A stretch of 34,670 nt of DNA from an uncultured Eubacterium sp. (GTDB taxonomy: Bacteria > Bacillota > Clostridia > Lachnospirales > Lachnospiraceae). The stretch is from the NCBI GenBank assembly GCA_910584065.1, contig CAJTZN010000040.1:1-34670 (forward strand), written 5' to 3'. A program made the translations under genes and the position numbers. The notes under the pieces are model-generated. The model worked only from the letters and a program-made list of their open reading frames with translations. It ran no database searches and was not told the DNA's origin. Positions 1 through 8,341 of this stretch are shown one piece after another; positions within the stretch are counted from its first letter, which is position 1; each line of letters begins with the position of its first letter.

Positions 1-653
<653 letters not shown>

Positions 654-713
654 TTATGTTCATGGAATGGATCGTGTCGATGTGTAGTTTTGAAGGTGCA
701 GGGGAGAGAATGA

Positions 714-786
714 TCCTCGATAGCTCAGTCGGTAGAGCGCACGGCTGTTAACCGTGTTGTCGTAGGTTCGAGCCCTACTCGGGGAG
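714..786 (+). tRNA. tRNA-Asn (anticodon GTT)
   Basis: A cloverleaf can be folded by hand. The acceptor stem pairs TCCTCGA with TCGGGGA, with one T-G pair and discriminator G. The D arm contains AGCTCAGTCGGTAGAGC. The anticodon stem CACGG/CCGTG encloses loop CTGTTAA with anticodon GTT, and the T arm has GGTTCGAGCC. No CCA is encoded; TTG follows position 786. It lies 60 bp after the 23S end and is probably co-transcribed with the rRNA operon, ending at the terminator at 807-839. Confidence 0.97.
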
Positions 787-806
787 TTGATGGATAAAAG
801 AGAGAA

Positions 807-839
807 AAATCCGTAGATGGAAGGTCTGCGGATTTTTTT
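807..839 (+). terminator. Rho-independent terminator of the rRNA/tRNA operon
   Basis: AAATCCGTAGA pairs with TCTGCGGATTT (one G-T pair) around a 7-nt loop, and the stem runs into a seven-T tract at 833-839. It sits 20 bp after tRNA-Asn. Confidence 0.92.
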
Positions 840-911
840 GTGCTATTGTAATGCCCTAAATTTTTTGACTTTATAATAGCCAAAGAAAGATCTGCTGAAA
901 AGCGAGGGGGA

Positions 912-1115
912 GGATGGATGAAAAAATAAAATATGCAGTTGTTGAGATTGAAAATACATGGTAAACTATTCATAGCAGTTTTTTGTTGCGATATTGTTTT
1001 GTGTGGCAACGTAACAATACATTATAAACTGTTTTAAGCCGCTACGTGGCGGCCGGCCCACTTTCATCATTTTTTACCCTTTTTCATAATTAGTAGTAGC
1101 AGTTTATGCTTATCA
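912..1115. mobile_element. Footprint related to the right end of the IS91-like element
   Basis: This covers most of the gene-free stretch 840-1136. Two blocks resemble the non-coding right end of the element at 5.7-8.2 kb. Positions 913-983 match about 7995-8066 in direct orientation; both contain CAGTTGTTGA or TAGTTGTTGA, AAAATACATGGTAA and CATAGCAGTTTTT. Positions 1036-1110 match 8115-8186 in inverted orientation, including the hairpin GCCGCTACGTGGC and the adjoining ACTTTCATCA. The two blocks are therefore inverted relative to each other compared with the intact copy. No transposase lies between them. It may be a solo end, a rearranged relic or two partial insertions. Homology is judged by eye. 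Confidence 0.7.
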
Positions 1116-1136
1116 TACAAAAGGGAGGATTTTATC

Positions 1137-2030
1137 ATGTTAGAGTCAAACAGTGAGAAGAAGGAGAAATGTTTTGTTATTATGCCGATAAGTGATCAGG
1201 GGGATTATCCGGTGGGGCATTTTACAAAAGTGTATGAACAGATAATAAAGCCTGCCGTAGAGGAAGCAGGATATGAAGCATATAGAGTTGATGAAAATAG
1301 CATTTGTGATGCAATAATCGACAAAATATTTAGTGCTATTCAGGATTGTCCTATGGCAATTTGTGATTTGAGTAACAGAAATCCCAATGTTTTATATGAA
1401 TTAGGTTTAAGGCAGGCATATGATAAGCCAGTTGTATTGATCCAGGATGATAAAACAGATAAGATTTTTGATGTAAGTGGGATTAGTACTGTCTTTTATA
1501 AAAGTGAAAGGCTATATGAGGAAGTAATAGAAGCAAGGGAAAATATTAAAAAGGCTATTTTATCAACCAAGGCTGGAAAAGTAAATACGCTGGCAAAAGT
1601 TATAAAAGTGAAAACGGCAGATTTTTCTCAGGTAGAGGTTTCTCAGGATGATAAGATAAATGTTATACTAGAAGGAATATATAGCGAAATTAGGGAATTA
1701 AAAAACAAGAAAGAAACGAAGCGCTTGTCTCAAACCATAGAGGGGGCAGCATATAGTGCCAGAGTGATTGATGATGAACCGGATGCAACGATACAGATAT
1801 CGGTGATAGTCAAATGTAACAATTCTGCAATAATAGAGCCTTTTTTGGACACTCTTTTAGTGAAAGTATTTGGATTGAACACAGTTGTTCATGATCAAAT
1901 ATCAGGAAACATATGGAAGTTGTGTTTAGGTTTTAATAGTAGAATATCTTTATTTAGAGTAAAAGAAGAAATAATTCAGATTGCGACAGATTTTGAGATA
2001 AGCTGTGAACAATTTGCTCTTATTGAATAA
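1137..2030 (+). CDS. TIR-like / nucleoside-deoxyribosyltransferase-fold protein
   Basis: 297 residues. Residues 11-105 carry the pattern of TIR-like nucleotide-hydrolase/deoxyribosyltransferase-fold domains: CFVIMPISD near the N-terminus, a GHF..VYE..I.PA.EEAGYE..R.D helix-strand unit, AICDLS, and NPNVLYELGLRQAY with a candidate catalytic Glu at about 88. Related domains act as NAD- or nucleotide-consuming effectors in bacterial immunity or as signalling domains. Residues 165-185 are charged and helical. The C-terminal ~110 residues are not recognised and could be a sensor. The start has a good ribosome-binding site (AGGGAGGA, 7 nt away). The gene is AT-rich, stands alone and lies directly after an IS-end footprint, which suggests transfer. 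An effector function is an inference. Confidence 0.7.
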   Translation: MLESNSEKKEKCFVIMPISDQGDYPVGHFTKVYEQIIKPAVEEAGYEAYRVDENSICDAIIDKIFSAIQDCPMAICDLSNRNPNVLYELGLRQAYDKPVVLIQDDKTDKIFDVSGISTVFYKSERLYEEVIEARENIKKAILSTKAGKVNTLAKVIKVKTADFSQVEVSQDDKINVILEGIYSEIRELKNKKETKRLSQTIEGAAYSARVIDDEPDATIQISVIVKCNNSAIIEPFLDTLLVKVFGLNTVVHDQISGNIWKLCLGFNSRISLFRVKEEIIQIATDFEISCEQFALIE

Positions 2031-2082
2031 TTTAGAGATAATATATGCACGCCGAAGAAATAGAACAGGTCTCCTTTATTTC

Positions 2083-2111
2083 TTGACATGGAAGAAAAAA
2101 TATAATAATAT
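2083..2111 (+). promoter_or_regulatory. Sigma-A-type promoter for the histidine kinase operon
   Basis: TTGACA (2083-2088), a 17-bp spacer and TAATAT (2106-2111), about 50 bp before the kinase start. The -35 matches consensus. Another TATAAT lies further down near 2128-2133 and could be an alternative -10. Confidence 0.6.
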
Positions 2112-2164
2112 AAAATACGATAGTGTATAATTTAAAATATTCATATTTAGGTAGATGAAAAATT

Positions 2165-5011
2165 ATGGTGACGTTTGTTATCGCATTAGAGTGTGTAGGA
2201 ATACTATTGATCTTTATCGCTTTGCTGCTATTGCTGAATGGAGATGGGGCAAGAGAACAAAAACTGCTGATTTTTATCATGTGCGGCTCGATGGTGCAGA
2301 CTGTCGGGTATTTGCTGGAACTGACGGCTCCGAATGTTGAGGCTGCTATGACGGCGGTGACGGTGGAGAATGTCGGATCGGCGTTTGTGCCATTGTGTTA
2401 CTGCTGGTTTATTTACATATACTGTTATCAGACTCCTCCTAAAATGTTTTTGAGGATTCTCGGCGTGATTAGCTTTTTTGTGCTACCCACGATATTTCTT
2501 GACAGGTACGGTCTTTTTTACCGTGATGTCCAGTGGATGACAGCGGCAGATGGACATCATTACGTGAGTATTACGTATGGGCCATTGTATGTAGTCTTTT
2601 TGATGAGCCGTATCCTCATACCGTTTGTTCTCTGTATACATACGCTAATCCGCGCGATCCGTCTGCGTACGGGACAAAAGATCAACCGCCAGTATCAGAC
2701 CATCCTCGCTATTTCTTCGCTGCCTGTTTTAGTGTTGGCTGCCTATGTACTGAAGCTTATGGAATCATTTGATCTGACTCCGGTGACGCTCGCCATCGCC
2801 ATGTCAATGGTCGTGATCGTGGTGTGGAGCCGGCGGAACTATGATTTCCGGCATTTGGCGGCAGAGAAGGTATTGGAAAATCTGGGGGATGGGATCATTT
2901 CTTTGGATGACCTTGACCGACTGGTCAGTTATAACAGGGCGGCGGCCAAAATCTTTACAAACCTGCCTGCTCATAAACTGGGGGAGAATATTCACACAGT
3001 TAGGGATTTCCGCGAGGAGATCCTTCAGGAGCGCGAACCGTATAGCTTTTCCATCAATGGGCGGCAATATGAAAGCCACAGTAAACAGATTGTAGATGAA
3101 GATGGCAGGAAACAGGGGTGCGTCATACTGATCCTGGATATGACGGATGTTCAGGCCTATATCCACGAGATCAAACAGGTGCGTATGCAGGCGGAGAAAG
3201 CCAGTATCGCCAAAAGTGAGTTTCTGGCGAACATGTCGCATGAGATACGGACTCCGATGAACGCCATAATCGGACTGAATGACATTATCATGGAAGAGTG
3301 CAGGGATGCGGAGATTTTTTCCCACGCCAAAGATGTGCAGTCGGCGGCGAAGAACCTTCTGGCGATCATCAATGATATTCTCGATCTGTCCAAGGTCGAG
3401 TCGGGAAAGATGGAACTCGTATATACCGATTATCATCTGAAAACTTTGGTGGATGAAGTGGTGGGCATGATGGATATGGCTGCTTCCAAGCGGGGACTGA
3501 TCCTCAAATATGAGTGCGACGGCACGCTGCCGTGCCGCTACAATGGCGACGAGGGACGGATCAAACAGATCCTCATCAATATACTGAACAATGCGATCAA
3601 ATTTACGAGTGAGGGATATGTCCGTGCCAGCATTTCGGGAAGACCGGGTGAGCGGGAAGAGGAAGAACTGATCACTTTTTGCGTGGAAGACACAGGATGC
3701 GGCATTCGGGAAGAGGATCTCGGCAAAATATTTGAAGACTTCCGACAGGTGGATTCCAAGCGGAACCGCAGCGTGGAGGGAAGCGGTCTGGGACTGGCCA
3801 TTGTGAGGCACCTGATAGAACTGATGAATGGAACCATTCATGTGGACAGTACCTATGGCGAGGGGACGGTAGTTACGATCACCATTCCACAGAAGATCGT
3901 CGATCAGCGCTCGATTGCGGAGATGCCGGGTCTCCCGCAGATGGAAATGGAAGAACTGGAATCGTTTACCGCGCCTGACGTAAAGGTGCTGCTCGTCGAT
4001 GATAATGTGATCAATCGTAAGGTCGCCAGAGGGTTTTTAAAGAATTATGATTTTGACCTGACTGGGGCGGAAAGCGGTATGGAAGCAATCGAACAGGTAC
4101 GTTCCCAACGCTACGACATGATTTTTATGGATCATATGATGCCGATGATGGATGGCATCGAGGCGGTGAACATCATCCGTAATGAATGCGGTGAAAATGG
4201 AACTTCCCCGGTTATTGTTGCGCTGACGGCCAATGTCATGGAGGGCATGAGGGAGCACTTTTTAAATAATGGTTTTCAGGATTTTATCGCCAAACCGCTT
4301 GATCGAAAGGAATTGAACCAGCTTTTACTTCGCTGGATTCCGGAGGAAAAGAGAAGGACAAGAAAGGACGGTGTGGATCATACGGTCCTTGATCCGGAAA
4401 TCTTTCAGATCGACGGTGTGGATCTGAACGCCGCGATGCGTTATTTTTCCGGTGACGATCAGGCGTTTATGGATCTTCTGGAAATCTATTACATGGATGG
4501 AAAACGCAAGATTGTTATGCTTCATGATCTGTCTGGTACAGATATTACTCACTATCAGGTGGAGGTGCACGGACTGAAGAGTGCTTCGGCTAATATCGGA
4601 GCCGTGGATGTTTCCGCTATGGCGCGGGAGCAGGAGAATGCTGCCGCAAGGGGCGACCAGGAATATATCAGTCGGCAGCTGCCATTTTTACTGAAAGAAT
4701 ACGAGAAGCTTTTGGATAACATCGGACTATTTCTGGAAAAGAACCGTCAGGAGGAAGTGCGCGGCGGAAAGCTTCCTTCCCTCTCTTCGCAGGAGTTAAA
4801 AGAGCGGGTAGGAACGGCACTGAACGAACTGGAAAAATTCCGATCAAAGGAGTGCGCAGGTACGGTAGGGGAAATTCTCGCCCACCATCTGCCAAAAGAT
4901 GTAGAGAAGAGCCTGAAACAGATACAGGAGCAGCTTAAACTGTATGAGGATGATTATGCGGAAGAACTGCTTGGTCAGCTGTTAAACAGATTGGAAAGAG
5001 GGGAAATGTGA
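2165..5011 (+). CDS. Hybrid sensor histidine kinase (7TM - PAS - HisKA - HATPase - REC - HPt)
   Basis: 948 residues. Residues 1-220 form about seven hydrophobic segments, as in the histidine-kinase N-terminal 7TM family. A PAS-like region follows (about 230-335). The HisKA box SEFLANMSHEIRTPMN puts the phospho-His at 359. The HATPase has an N box (ILNNAIKF), G1 (DTGCGI) and G2 (GSGLGLAI). A receiver domain starts at LLVDDN with phospho-Asp at 656 (MDHMMPMMDG). A C-terminal HPt domain has HGLKSASA with His 802. All phosphorelay residues are present, so the protein should pass phosphate His-Asp-His internally and then outward. The next gene, a lone receiver overlapping it by 4 bp, is the obvious partner. 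The N-terminal 7TM region presumably senses an unknown signal at the membrane. The start has only a weak ribosome-binding site (AGGTAGATG). Confidence 0.95.
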   Translation: MVTFVIALECVGILLIFIALLLLLNGDGAREQKLLIFIMCGSMVQTVGYLLELTAPNVEAAMTAVTVENVGSAFVPLCYCWFIYIYCYQTPPKMFLRILGVISFFVLPTIFLDRYGLFYRDVQWMTAADGHHYVSITYGPLYVVFLMSRILIPFVLCIHTLIRAIRLRTGQKINRQYQTILAISSLPVLVLAAYVLKLMESFDLTPVTLAIAMSMVVIVVWSRRNYDFRHLAAEKVLENLGDGIISLDDLDRLVSYNRAAAKIFTNLPAHKLGENIHTVRDFREEILQEREPYSFSINGRQYESHSKQIVDEDGRKQGCVILILDMTDVQAYIHEIKQVRMQAEKASIAKSEFLANMSHEIRTPMNAIIGLNDIIMEECRDAEIFSHAKDVQSAAKNLLAIINDILDLSKVESGKMELVYTDYHLKTLVDEVVGMMDMAASKRGLILKYECDGTLPCRYNGDEGRIKQILINILNNAIKFTSEGYVRASISGRPGEREEEELITFCVEDTGCGIREEDLGKIFEDFRQVDSKRNRSVEGSGLGLAIVRHLIELMNGTIHVDSTYGEGTVVTITIPQKIVDQRSIAEMPGLPQMEMEELESFTAPDVKVLLVDDNVINRKVARGFLKNYDFDLTGAESGMEAIEQVRSQRYDMIFMDHMMPMMDGIEAVNIIRNECGENGTSPVIVALTANVMEGMREHFLNNGFQDFIAKPLDRKELNQLLLRWIPEEKRRTRKDGVDHTVLDPEIFQIDGVDLNAAMRYFSGDDQAFMDLLEIYYMDGKRKIVMLHDLSGTDITHYQVEVHGLKSASANIGAVDVSAMAREQENAAARGDQEYISRQLPFLLKEYEKLLDNIGLFLEKNRQEEVRGGKLPSLSSQELKERVGTALNELEKFRSKECAGTVGEILAHHLPKDVEKSLKQIQEQLKLYEDDYAEELLGQLLNRLERGEM

Positions 5012-5436
5012 AAATGATTCAGACAAAAGGGAATGCAAAGAAACAGATTTTAGCTGTGGATGATACAGCGCTTACTTTATCGAGGATAGAGGATGTCCTT
5101 CAGGATGAGTATGAGGTTATTACGGTGAATTCCGGTATGCGCGCGATAAAATTCCTGCAGGAGGAAAAGCCGGATCTGATCCTGCTGGATATTCGGATGA
5201 ATCCGATGGATGGCCTCGAGACGCTGAGTGAGATCCGCAAAATGAACGATCGCTCCGATATACCGGTCATCATGCTTACCGGTGCGGAGGACAAAAAGAC
5301 GGTAATCGAAAGCGCAAAACTGGGTATCTGCGACTACATACTGAAACCATTTGTTGATGATGAACTGCGGAACCGGATCCAGCGGGTATTTCAATCAGGA
5401 GGGGAAATGATCAACGCGGGATGGGTAGATATGTGA
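5008..5436 (+). CDS. Single-domain response regulator (CheY-like receiver)
   Basis: 142 residues, one receiver domain only. The acidic pocket is in ILAVDDT, phospho-Asp 61 is in LILLDIRMNPMDG, the conserved Thr is in VIMLTGAE and the Lys in YILKPF. There is no DNA-binding or enzymatic output domain. The GTG start overlaps the kinase stop by 4 bp, with AGAGGGG just upstream; an ATG at 5014 is the alternative. Translational coupling and pairing with the kinase HPt are likely. With a chemoreceptor gene downstream beyond the IS, a role in motility or a longer phosphorelay is possible but unproven. Confidence 0.93.
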   Translation: MKMIQTKGNAKKQILAVDDTALTLSRIEDVLQDEYEVITVNSGMRAIKFLQEEKPDLILLDIRMNPMDGLETLSEIRKMNDRSDIPVIMLTGAEDKKTVIESAKLGICDYILKPFVDDELRNRIQRVFQSGGEMINAGWVDM

Positions 5437-5530
5437 TAGCCCGAAGCAGTACAACGCTGAAAAATAACGGCTTTGACCACATTAACAGGAACCATTACTT
5501 TTCGTTCTGTGAATCGCGAAATGAGAAAAG

Positions 5531-5575
5531 AGAATAGCTGAGAACGCTTAGAGCCTTTCTCAGCTATTCTTTTTT
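5531..5575 (+). terminator. Rho-independent terminator after the kinase/regulator pair
   Basis: A perfect 14-bp stem, AGAATAGCTGAGAA with TTCTCAGCTATTCT, encloses a 12-nt loop and is followed by a T tract. It lies about 95 bp after the regulator stop. Confidence 0.93.
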
Positions 5576-5635
5576 GAGTTATTCTTTTTTGATTTACAAA
5601 AAATTTATAAAAATATAGAATTTATTTTATGATTG

Positions 5636-5710
5636 TGATATAATGCTTAAGCGAAGTATCACAGATTGAGCAATAGAAAAGAGCAACTGATTTGTATTCA
5701 TCAGCTGCTC
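5636..5710 (+). promoter_or_regulatory. Extended -10 promoter and leader hairpin ending at the IS border
   Basis: TG-A-TATAAT at 5636-5644 is an extended -10 element without a clear -35. About 40 bp on, GAGCAACTGAT (5681-5691) pairs with ATCAGCTGCTC (5700-5710) with one mismatch and no T tract. The presumed transcript runs straight into the IS left end at 5729, so the promoter appears cut off from its original gene, possibly the chemoreceptor now starting at 8342. The rest of 5437-5728 holds only this and the terminator. Confidence 0.4.
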
Positions 5711-5728
5711 AAGATGTGATTCTTCATG

Positions 5729-5739
5729 ATTGTACCAAG
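5729..5739 (+). repeat. Left 11-bp inverted terminal sequence of the IS
   Basis: ATTGTACCAAG, identical to the complement of 8184-8194. The adjoining bases form a short AAGTT/AACTT hairpin. The stretch 5740-5916 up to the transposase stop is non-coding IS sequence with a 6-bp hairpin at 5828-5849. Confidence 0.6.
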
Positions 5740-5916
5740 TTGCGGAAACTTAGCCGGGAAGATATGGGGATTGTATAAAGTCCGCTTATGGTACAGTAAG
5801 GCTCATATATGCCAAAGGGAACCTTCCTCCGGCAATTTACGGGGCCGGAAACGAAATTTTTGCACCCTGACAAAGCCCCCGGAAGGAAGCTTTTTAAAAG
5901 TATTCAGTCCGGATGT

Positions 5917-7068
5917 TTAATTCCTCATGGCATAGGTTCTGCCGCAGTGGCGCATGCTGCTGCAGCCACATTCCGGACATTTATGTATGTCATAGTTCCA
6001 TACTGTTAACAGGACTTTGTCCATGGACAGGCCGGAAAGCACCGACCGGAACCTGCGGTGTCCCTGGATGCGGAAAATAATGGCCAGATTTTTTGACTTC
6101 CAGCGGTTGTTCAAAAAACCATAATAACGGATTTTTTGAAATCCGCAGGGCAGAACATGCATCATAAACCTGCGGATGAATTCCACGCAGGAAACGGTAA
6201 CCACTTTCTGCCTGCCGGTTTTATAGTCCTTTGCCTTAAAAGAAACCTCCGTTTCTGACACATGGACAATCCGTGTGTTGGTAACCGCGATGCGGTTGGC
6301 ATACCGGCCAAGGTATTCCAGGGCATTGCCGTTGCCATGGAAGGTTTCCCTGATTTCGGCATTCCAGCCGGTGGAATAAAGCCTGTCCATGAATTCGTTC
6401 CAGTCGTAACGGTTGCGGAGTTTCCGGCAGGATTCCGGGAAATGCAGTTTGTTCTCCCCGTAGTACTGCTGTAAATAAAACAGAAACTTTCCGCGGAATT
6501 TCTTAACCAGAGGCTCAATGCGGACAAGGAAACGGCTGCTGCACAGTTTTAAATCCTTCGTCTTAGTCAGCCCGCCGCCGGATACAATACAGTGTATATG
6601 GGGATGGTAGTTTAACTCCTGCCCCCAGGTATGCAGGACCTGGATGATCCCGGGTGTTGCACCGAGATACTTTTTATTTTCACATAACTCCAAAAGTGTT
6701 TCGGCGGAGCATCTGTGAAGCAGGGCATACAACAGTTTCTGATTGGCATAGACAAGCGGACGCAGCTGTGCAGGGATGGTGAAGACCACATGAAAGTAGT
6801 CAGCATCGATCAGCTCGCTGCGGCGCCTGTCAATCCAGAGCTCTTTCAGGACCGCCTGGCAGTTCGGGCAGTTTCGGTTGCGGCAGGAGTTTGCATGAAA
6901 CTCCAGACAGCCGCATTCCCCGCATCTGCTGATGTTGTAACCGAATGCCCCGGACTTACAGTTCATAATGCAGTAAGCGGCTTTTTCCTGTTGTTCCGAT
7001 GGCTGGAAATGCCTGCAGTAACCATCCCAGCCATTTGAAAACACCTGCTGGATTTTGGAACTACACAT
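5917..7068 (-). CDS. IS91-family transposase (zinc-binding, HUH Y2)
   Basis: 383 residues from the ATG at 7068, chosen because GGAGG lies 8 nt upstream; a GTG at 7077 and an ATG at 7074 are further upstream in frame. The N-terminus has the zinc-binding cluster CGECGC...CRNRNCPNCQ typical of IS91-type transposases. The HUH-type metal-binding motif HPHIH is at about 155-159, and YLGRY at about 252-256 gives the paired tyrosines of the Y2 class. Such enzymes move single-stranded DNA by rolling-circle-like transposition. A final CPECG pair near the C-terminus may bind a second zinc. The start overlaps the end of the recombinase, so expression is probably coupled. Confidence 0.93.
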   Translation of the reverse strand: MCSSKIQQVFSNGWDGYCRHFQPSEQQEKAAYCIMNCKSGAFGYNISRCGECGCLEFHANSCRNRNCPNCQAVLKELWIDRRRSELIDADYFHVVFTIPAQLRPLVYANQKLLYALLHRCSAETLLELCENKKYLGATPGIIQVLHTWGQELNYHPHIHCIVSGGGLTKTKDLKLCSSRFLVRIEPLVKKFRGKFLFYLQQYYGENKLHFPESCRKLRNRYDWNEFMDRLYSTGWNAEIRETFHGNGNALEYLGRYANRIAVTNTRIVHVSETEVSFKAKDYKTGRQKVVTVSCVEFIRRFMMHVLPCGFQKIRYYGFLNNRWKSKNLAIIFRIQGHRRFRSVLSGLSMDKVLLTVWNYDIHKCPECGCSSMRHCGRTYAMRN

Positions 7069-7927
7069 TTGCATCACCTCCCATCCGGTCGAGGGGATTT
7101 ACCACATCAGAAAACGAGGTGTCCGCTAAATGAACATAGATGGTAGTGGAATTCAATGATTTATGGCCAAGAATCGCTTTAATAGTCAGCAAATCAGTTC
7201 CGTTTTCATAAAGATGTGTACCAAGAGCATGACGGAAGGAATGGCAGGTAAGCCTTCTGGGCCATCCCAGACGTTCTTCATGTTCGTGGATGTGGCGTGA
7301 TAAGAAAAAGGTATCAATCGGCCTGGAAGGATCTGTCTGTTTAGGAAAAAGCCATCCTTGCGGTTTGCCGCATTCAAACCAGTATAGTGTAAGGATATCA
7401 AGTGCGTACTTGGAAAGAGGTGCAAAACGCTCCTGTCTGTTTTTGGAATGCTGAATATGAACTTTCATAGCAATCCGGCTGATGTCTTCATAACGAAGAT
7501 GGCAGACTTCGCCAATGCGGAGACCGGAGGAATACATCAAAGCAGTCATAGCCTTTTGTTTGATGTCAGGAATGGTATTAATAAATTCAAATGTTTCCTT
7601 TTGGGAAGGAACAAAAGGAAGATATTCATCGAATTTGCGCATTGGAAGCTGGTTGTTATCCCAGGGTTTATGTAAGACATAGATGGTAAAAAAGCGAAGC
7701 TGGGAAATGGCACAGTTGATGGTGCGGTCGGCAAGATTACGTTCCTTCTGAAGCCATTTGATGTAACCGCGAAGCTCCTGCCAGGAAACATCTTCTGGTG
7801 ATTTGTGAAGGATGTTCTGAAGGTAATCAAGGTAGCTGCGAATGTAAGTAGAATATCCGTTTAGGGTATGGTTAGTAAGCCCGCGGAGTGAGATCATCTC
7901 ACGGTAAAGATTAAAATAATTGTCCAT
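7061..7927 (-). CDS. Tyrosine recombinase (phage-integrase type) of the IS
   Basis: 288 residues with an N-terminal SAM-like core-binding domain (about 1-95) and a catalytic domain. The catalytic set is complete: Arg in SSGLRIGE (137), Lys in HSKNR (162), His-x-x-Arg in HSFRH (229-232), His in GHKS (255) and nucleophile Tyr in TTIYVHL (264). Its ribosome-binding site is AAGGAGG. It lies immediately upstream of the HUH transposase, an arrangement known from IS91-like elements of Firmicutes. Its likely role is resolution or integration of the element; this is inferred from position. Confidence 0.93.
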   Translation of the reverse strand: MDNYFNLYREMISLRGLTNHTLNGYSTYIRSYLDYLQNILHKSPEDVSWQELRGYIKWLQKERNLADRTINCAISQLRFFTIYVLHKPWDNNQLPMRKFDEYLPFVPSQKETFEFINTIPDIKQKAMTALMYSSGLRIGEVCHLRYEDISRIAMKVHIQHSKNRQERFAPLSKYALDILTLYWFECGKPQGWLFPKQTDPSRPIDTFFLSRHIHEHEERLGWPRRLTCHSFRHALGTHLYENGTDLLTIKAILGHKSLNSTTIYVHLADTSFSDVVNPLDRMGGDANV

Positions 7928-7994
7928 AATGGAACCTCCTTAAAAAAGTGTACATCAACAGTGAGGGTAAATGATGAAAGACACCCGGAGGCGG

Positions 7995-8183
7995 ACGGAT
8001 AAAAAAATGAAATATGTAGTTGTTGAATTTTAAAATACATGGTAACATAAGCATAGCAGTTTTTGTTTTGTTTTAAGTTGTCTTGTAGCGATTCAATAGT
8101 AAAACAAATATACAAAAACTGCTACCTTTATTTTAGAAAAAGTGTAAAAATTTGATGAAAGTTGGCCAGCCGCCGCGTAGCGG
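7995..8183. repeat. Structured right end of the IS (origin/terminus candidate)
   Basis: Non-coding. ATAGCAGTTTTTGT near 8053-8066 is the inverse of ACAAAAACTGCTA near 8112-8124. The terminal hairpin GCCGC-GTA-GCGGC lies near 8171-8183. Diverged versions of both blocks recur at 912-1115, where the hairpin base change is compensated by a G-T pair. The recombinase promoter should lie in this stretch. With the IS border and the short reading frame at 8199-8267, this accounts for the gene-free stretch 7928-8341. Confidence 0.6.
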
Positions 8184-8194
8184 CTTGGTACAAT
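8184..8194 (-). repeat. Right 11-bp inverted terminal sequence of the IS
   Basis: CTTGGTACAAT, the complement of 5729-5739. The related footprint at 1036 shares only its first bases (CTT), so the final 8 bases may be target-derived rather than element-derived. Confidence 0.55.
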
Positions 8195-8198
8195 AATT

Positions 8199-8267
8199 TC
8201 AGATATGTGTTAGTGTGCTGCTCAGCACATATTCAGCTTGATATTCTTCATAATCTGGTAGTTTCAT
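8199..8267 (-). pseudogene. Short reading frame cut off at the IS border (possible 5' gene remnant)
   Basis: On the minus strand, ATG at 8267 is preceded by AGGAGA at good spacing and opens a 22-codon frame (MKLPDYEEYQ...) that stops 5 bp before the IS end. The well-placed ribosome-binding site and normal-looking N-terminus suggest the beginning of a gene whose remainder was lost when the IS arrived. No matching remainder is seen left of the IS. It may also be a chance frame. Function unknown. Confidence 0.3.
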
Positions 8268-8341
8268 TAAAATTCTCCTGGATTAAGTTCAGTCATGAGA
8301 TGGAATCTGGCTCAAAGGGCGGTACAGAAAAGAGGCAGAAT

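Larger units (their letters stand above)
5729..8194 (-). mobile_element. IS91-like insertion sequence with HUH transposase and tyrosine recombinase
   Basis: About 2.47 kb. Both genes read leftward, recombinase first and Y2 HUH transposase second, overlapping by a few bases. The ends share an 11-bp inverted sequence (ATTGTACCAAG at 5729-5739 and its complement at 8184-8194). The right end carries a GCCGC-TAC-GCGGC hairpin; the left end carries AAGTT/AACTT and, at 5828-5849, TCCGGC/GCCGGA. Subterminal hairpins fit the oriIS/terIS logic of HUH transposition. Both reading frames look intact. The exact borders are uncertain because IS91-type elements usually lack terminal repeats and target duplications. 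Confidence 0.85.

Noticed and set aside
2804..3841. 345-codon frame antisense to the histidine kinase
   Set aside because: The kinase frame carries every expected motif; the antisense frame reads His/Arg-rich text with no family pattern.
8162..8341. Longer N-terminus for the chemoreceptor
   Set aside because: The extra codons start with TTG inside the IS end and lack a ribosome-binding site; ATG 8342 has AGAGG.
8195..8341. Cyclic-di-GMP riboswitch upstream of the chemoreceptor
   Set aside because: No conserved riboswitch core was seen; only a small GTGCTG/CAGCAC inverted repeat is present.
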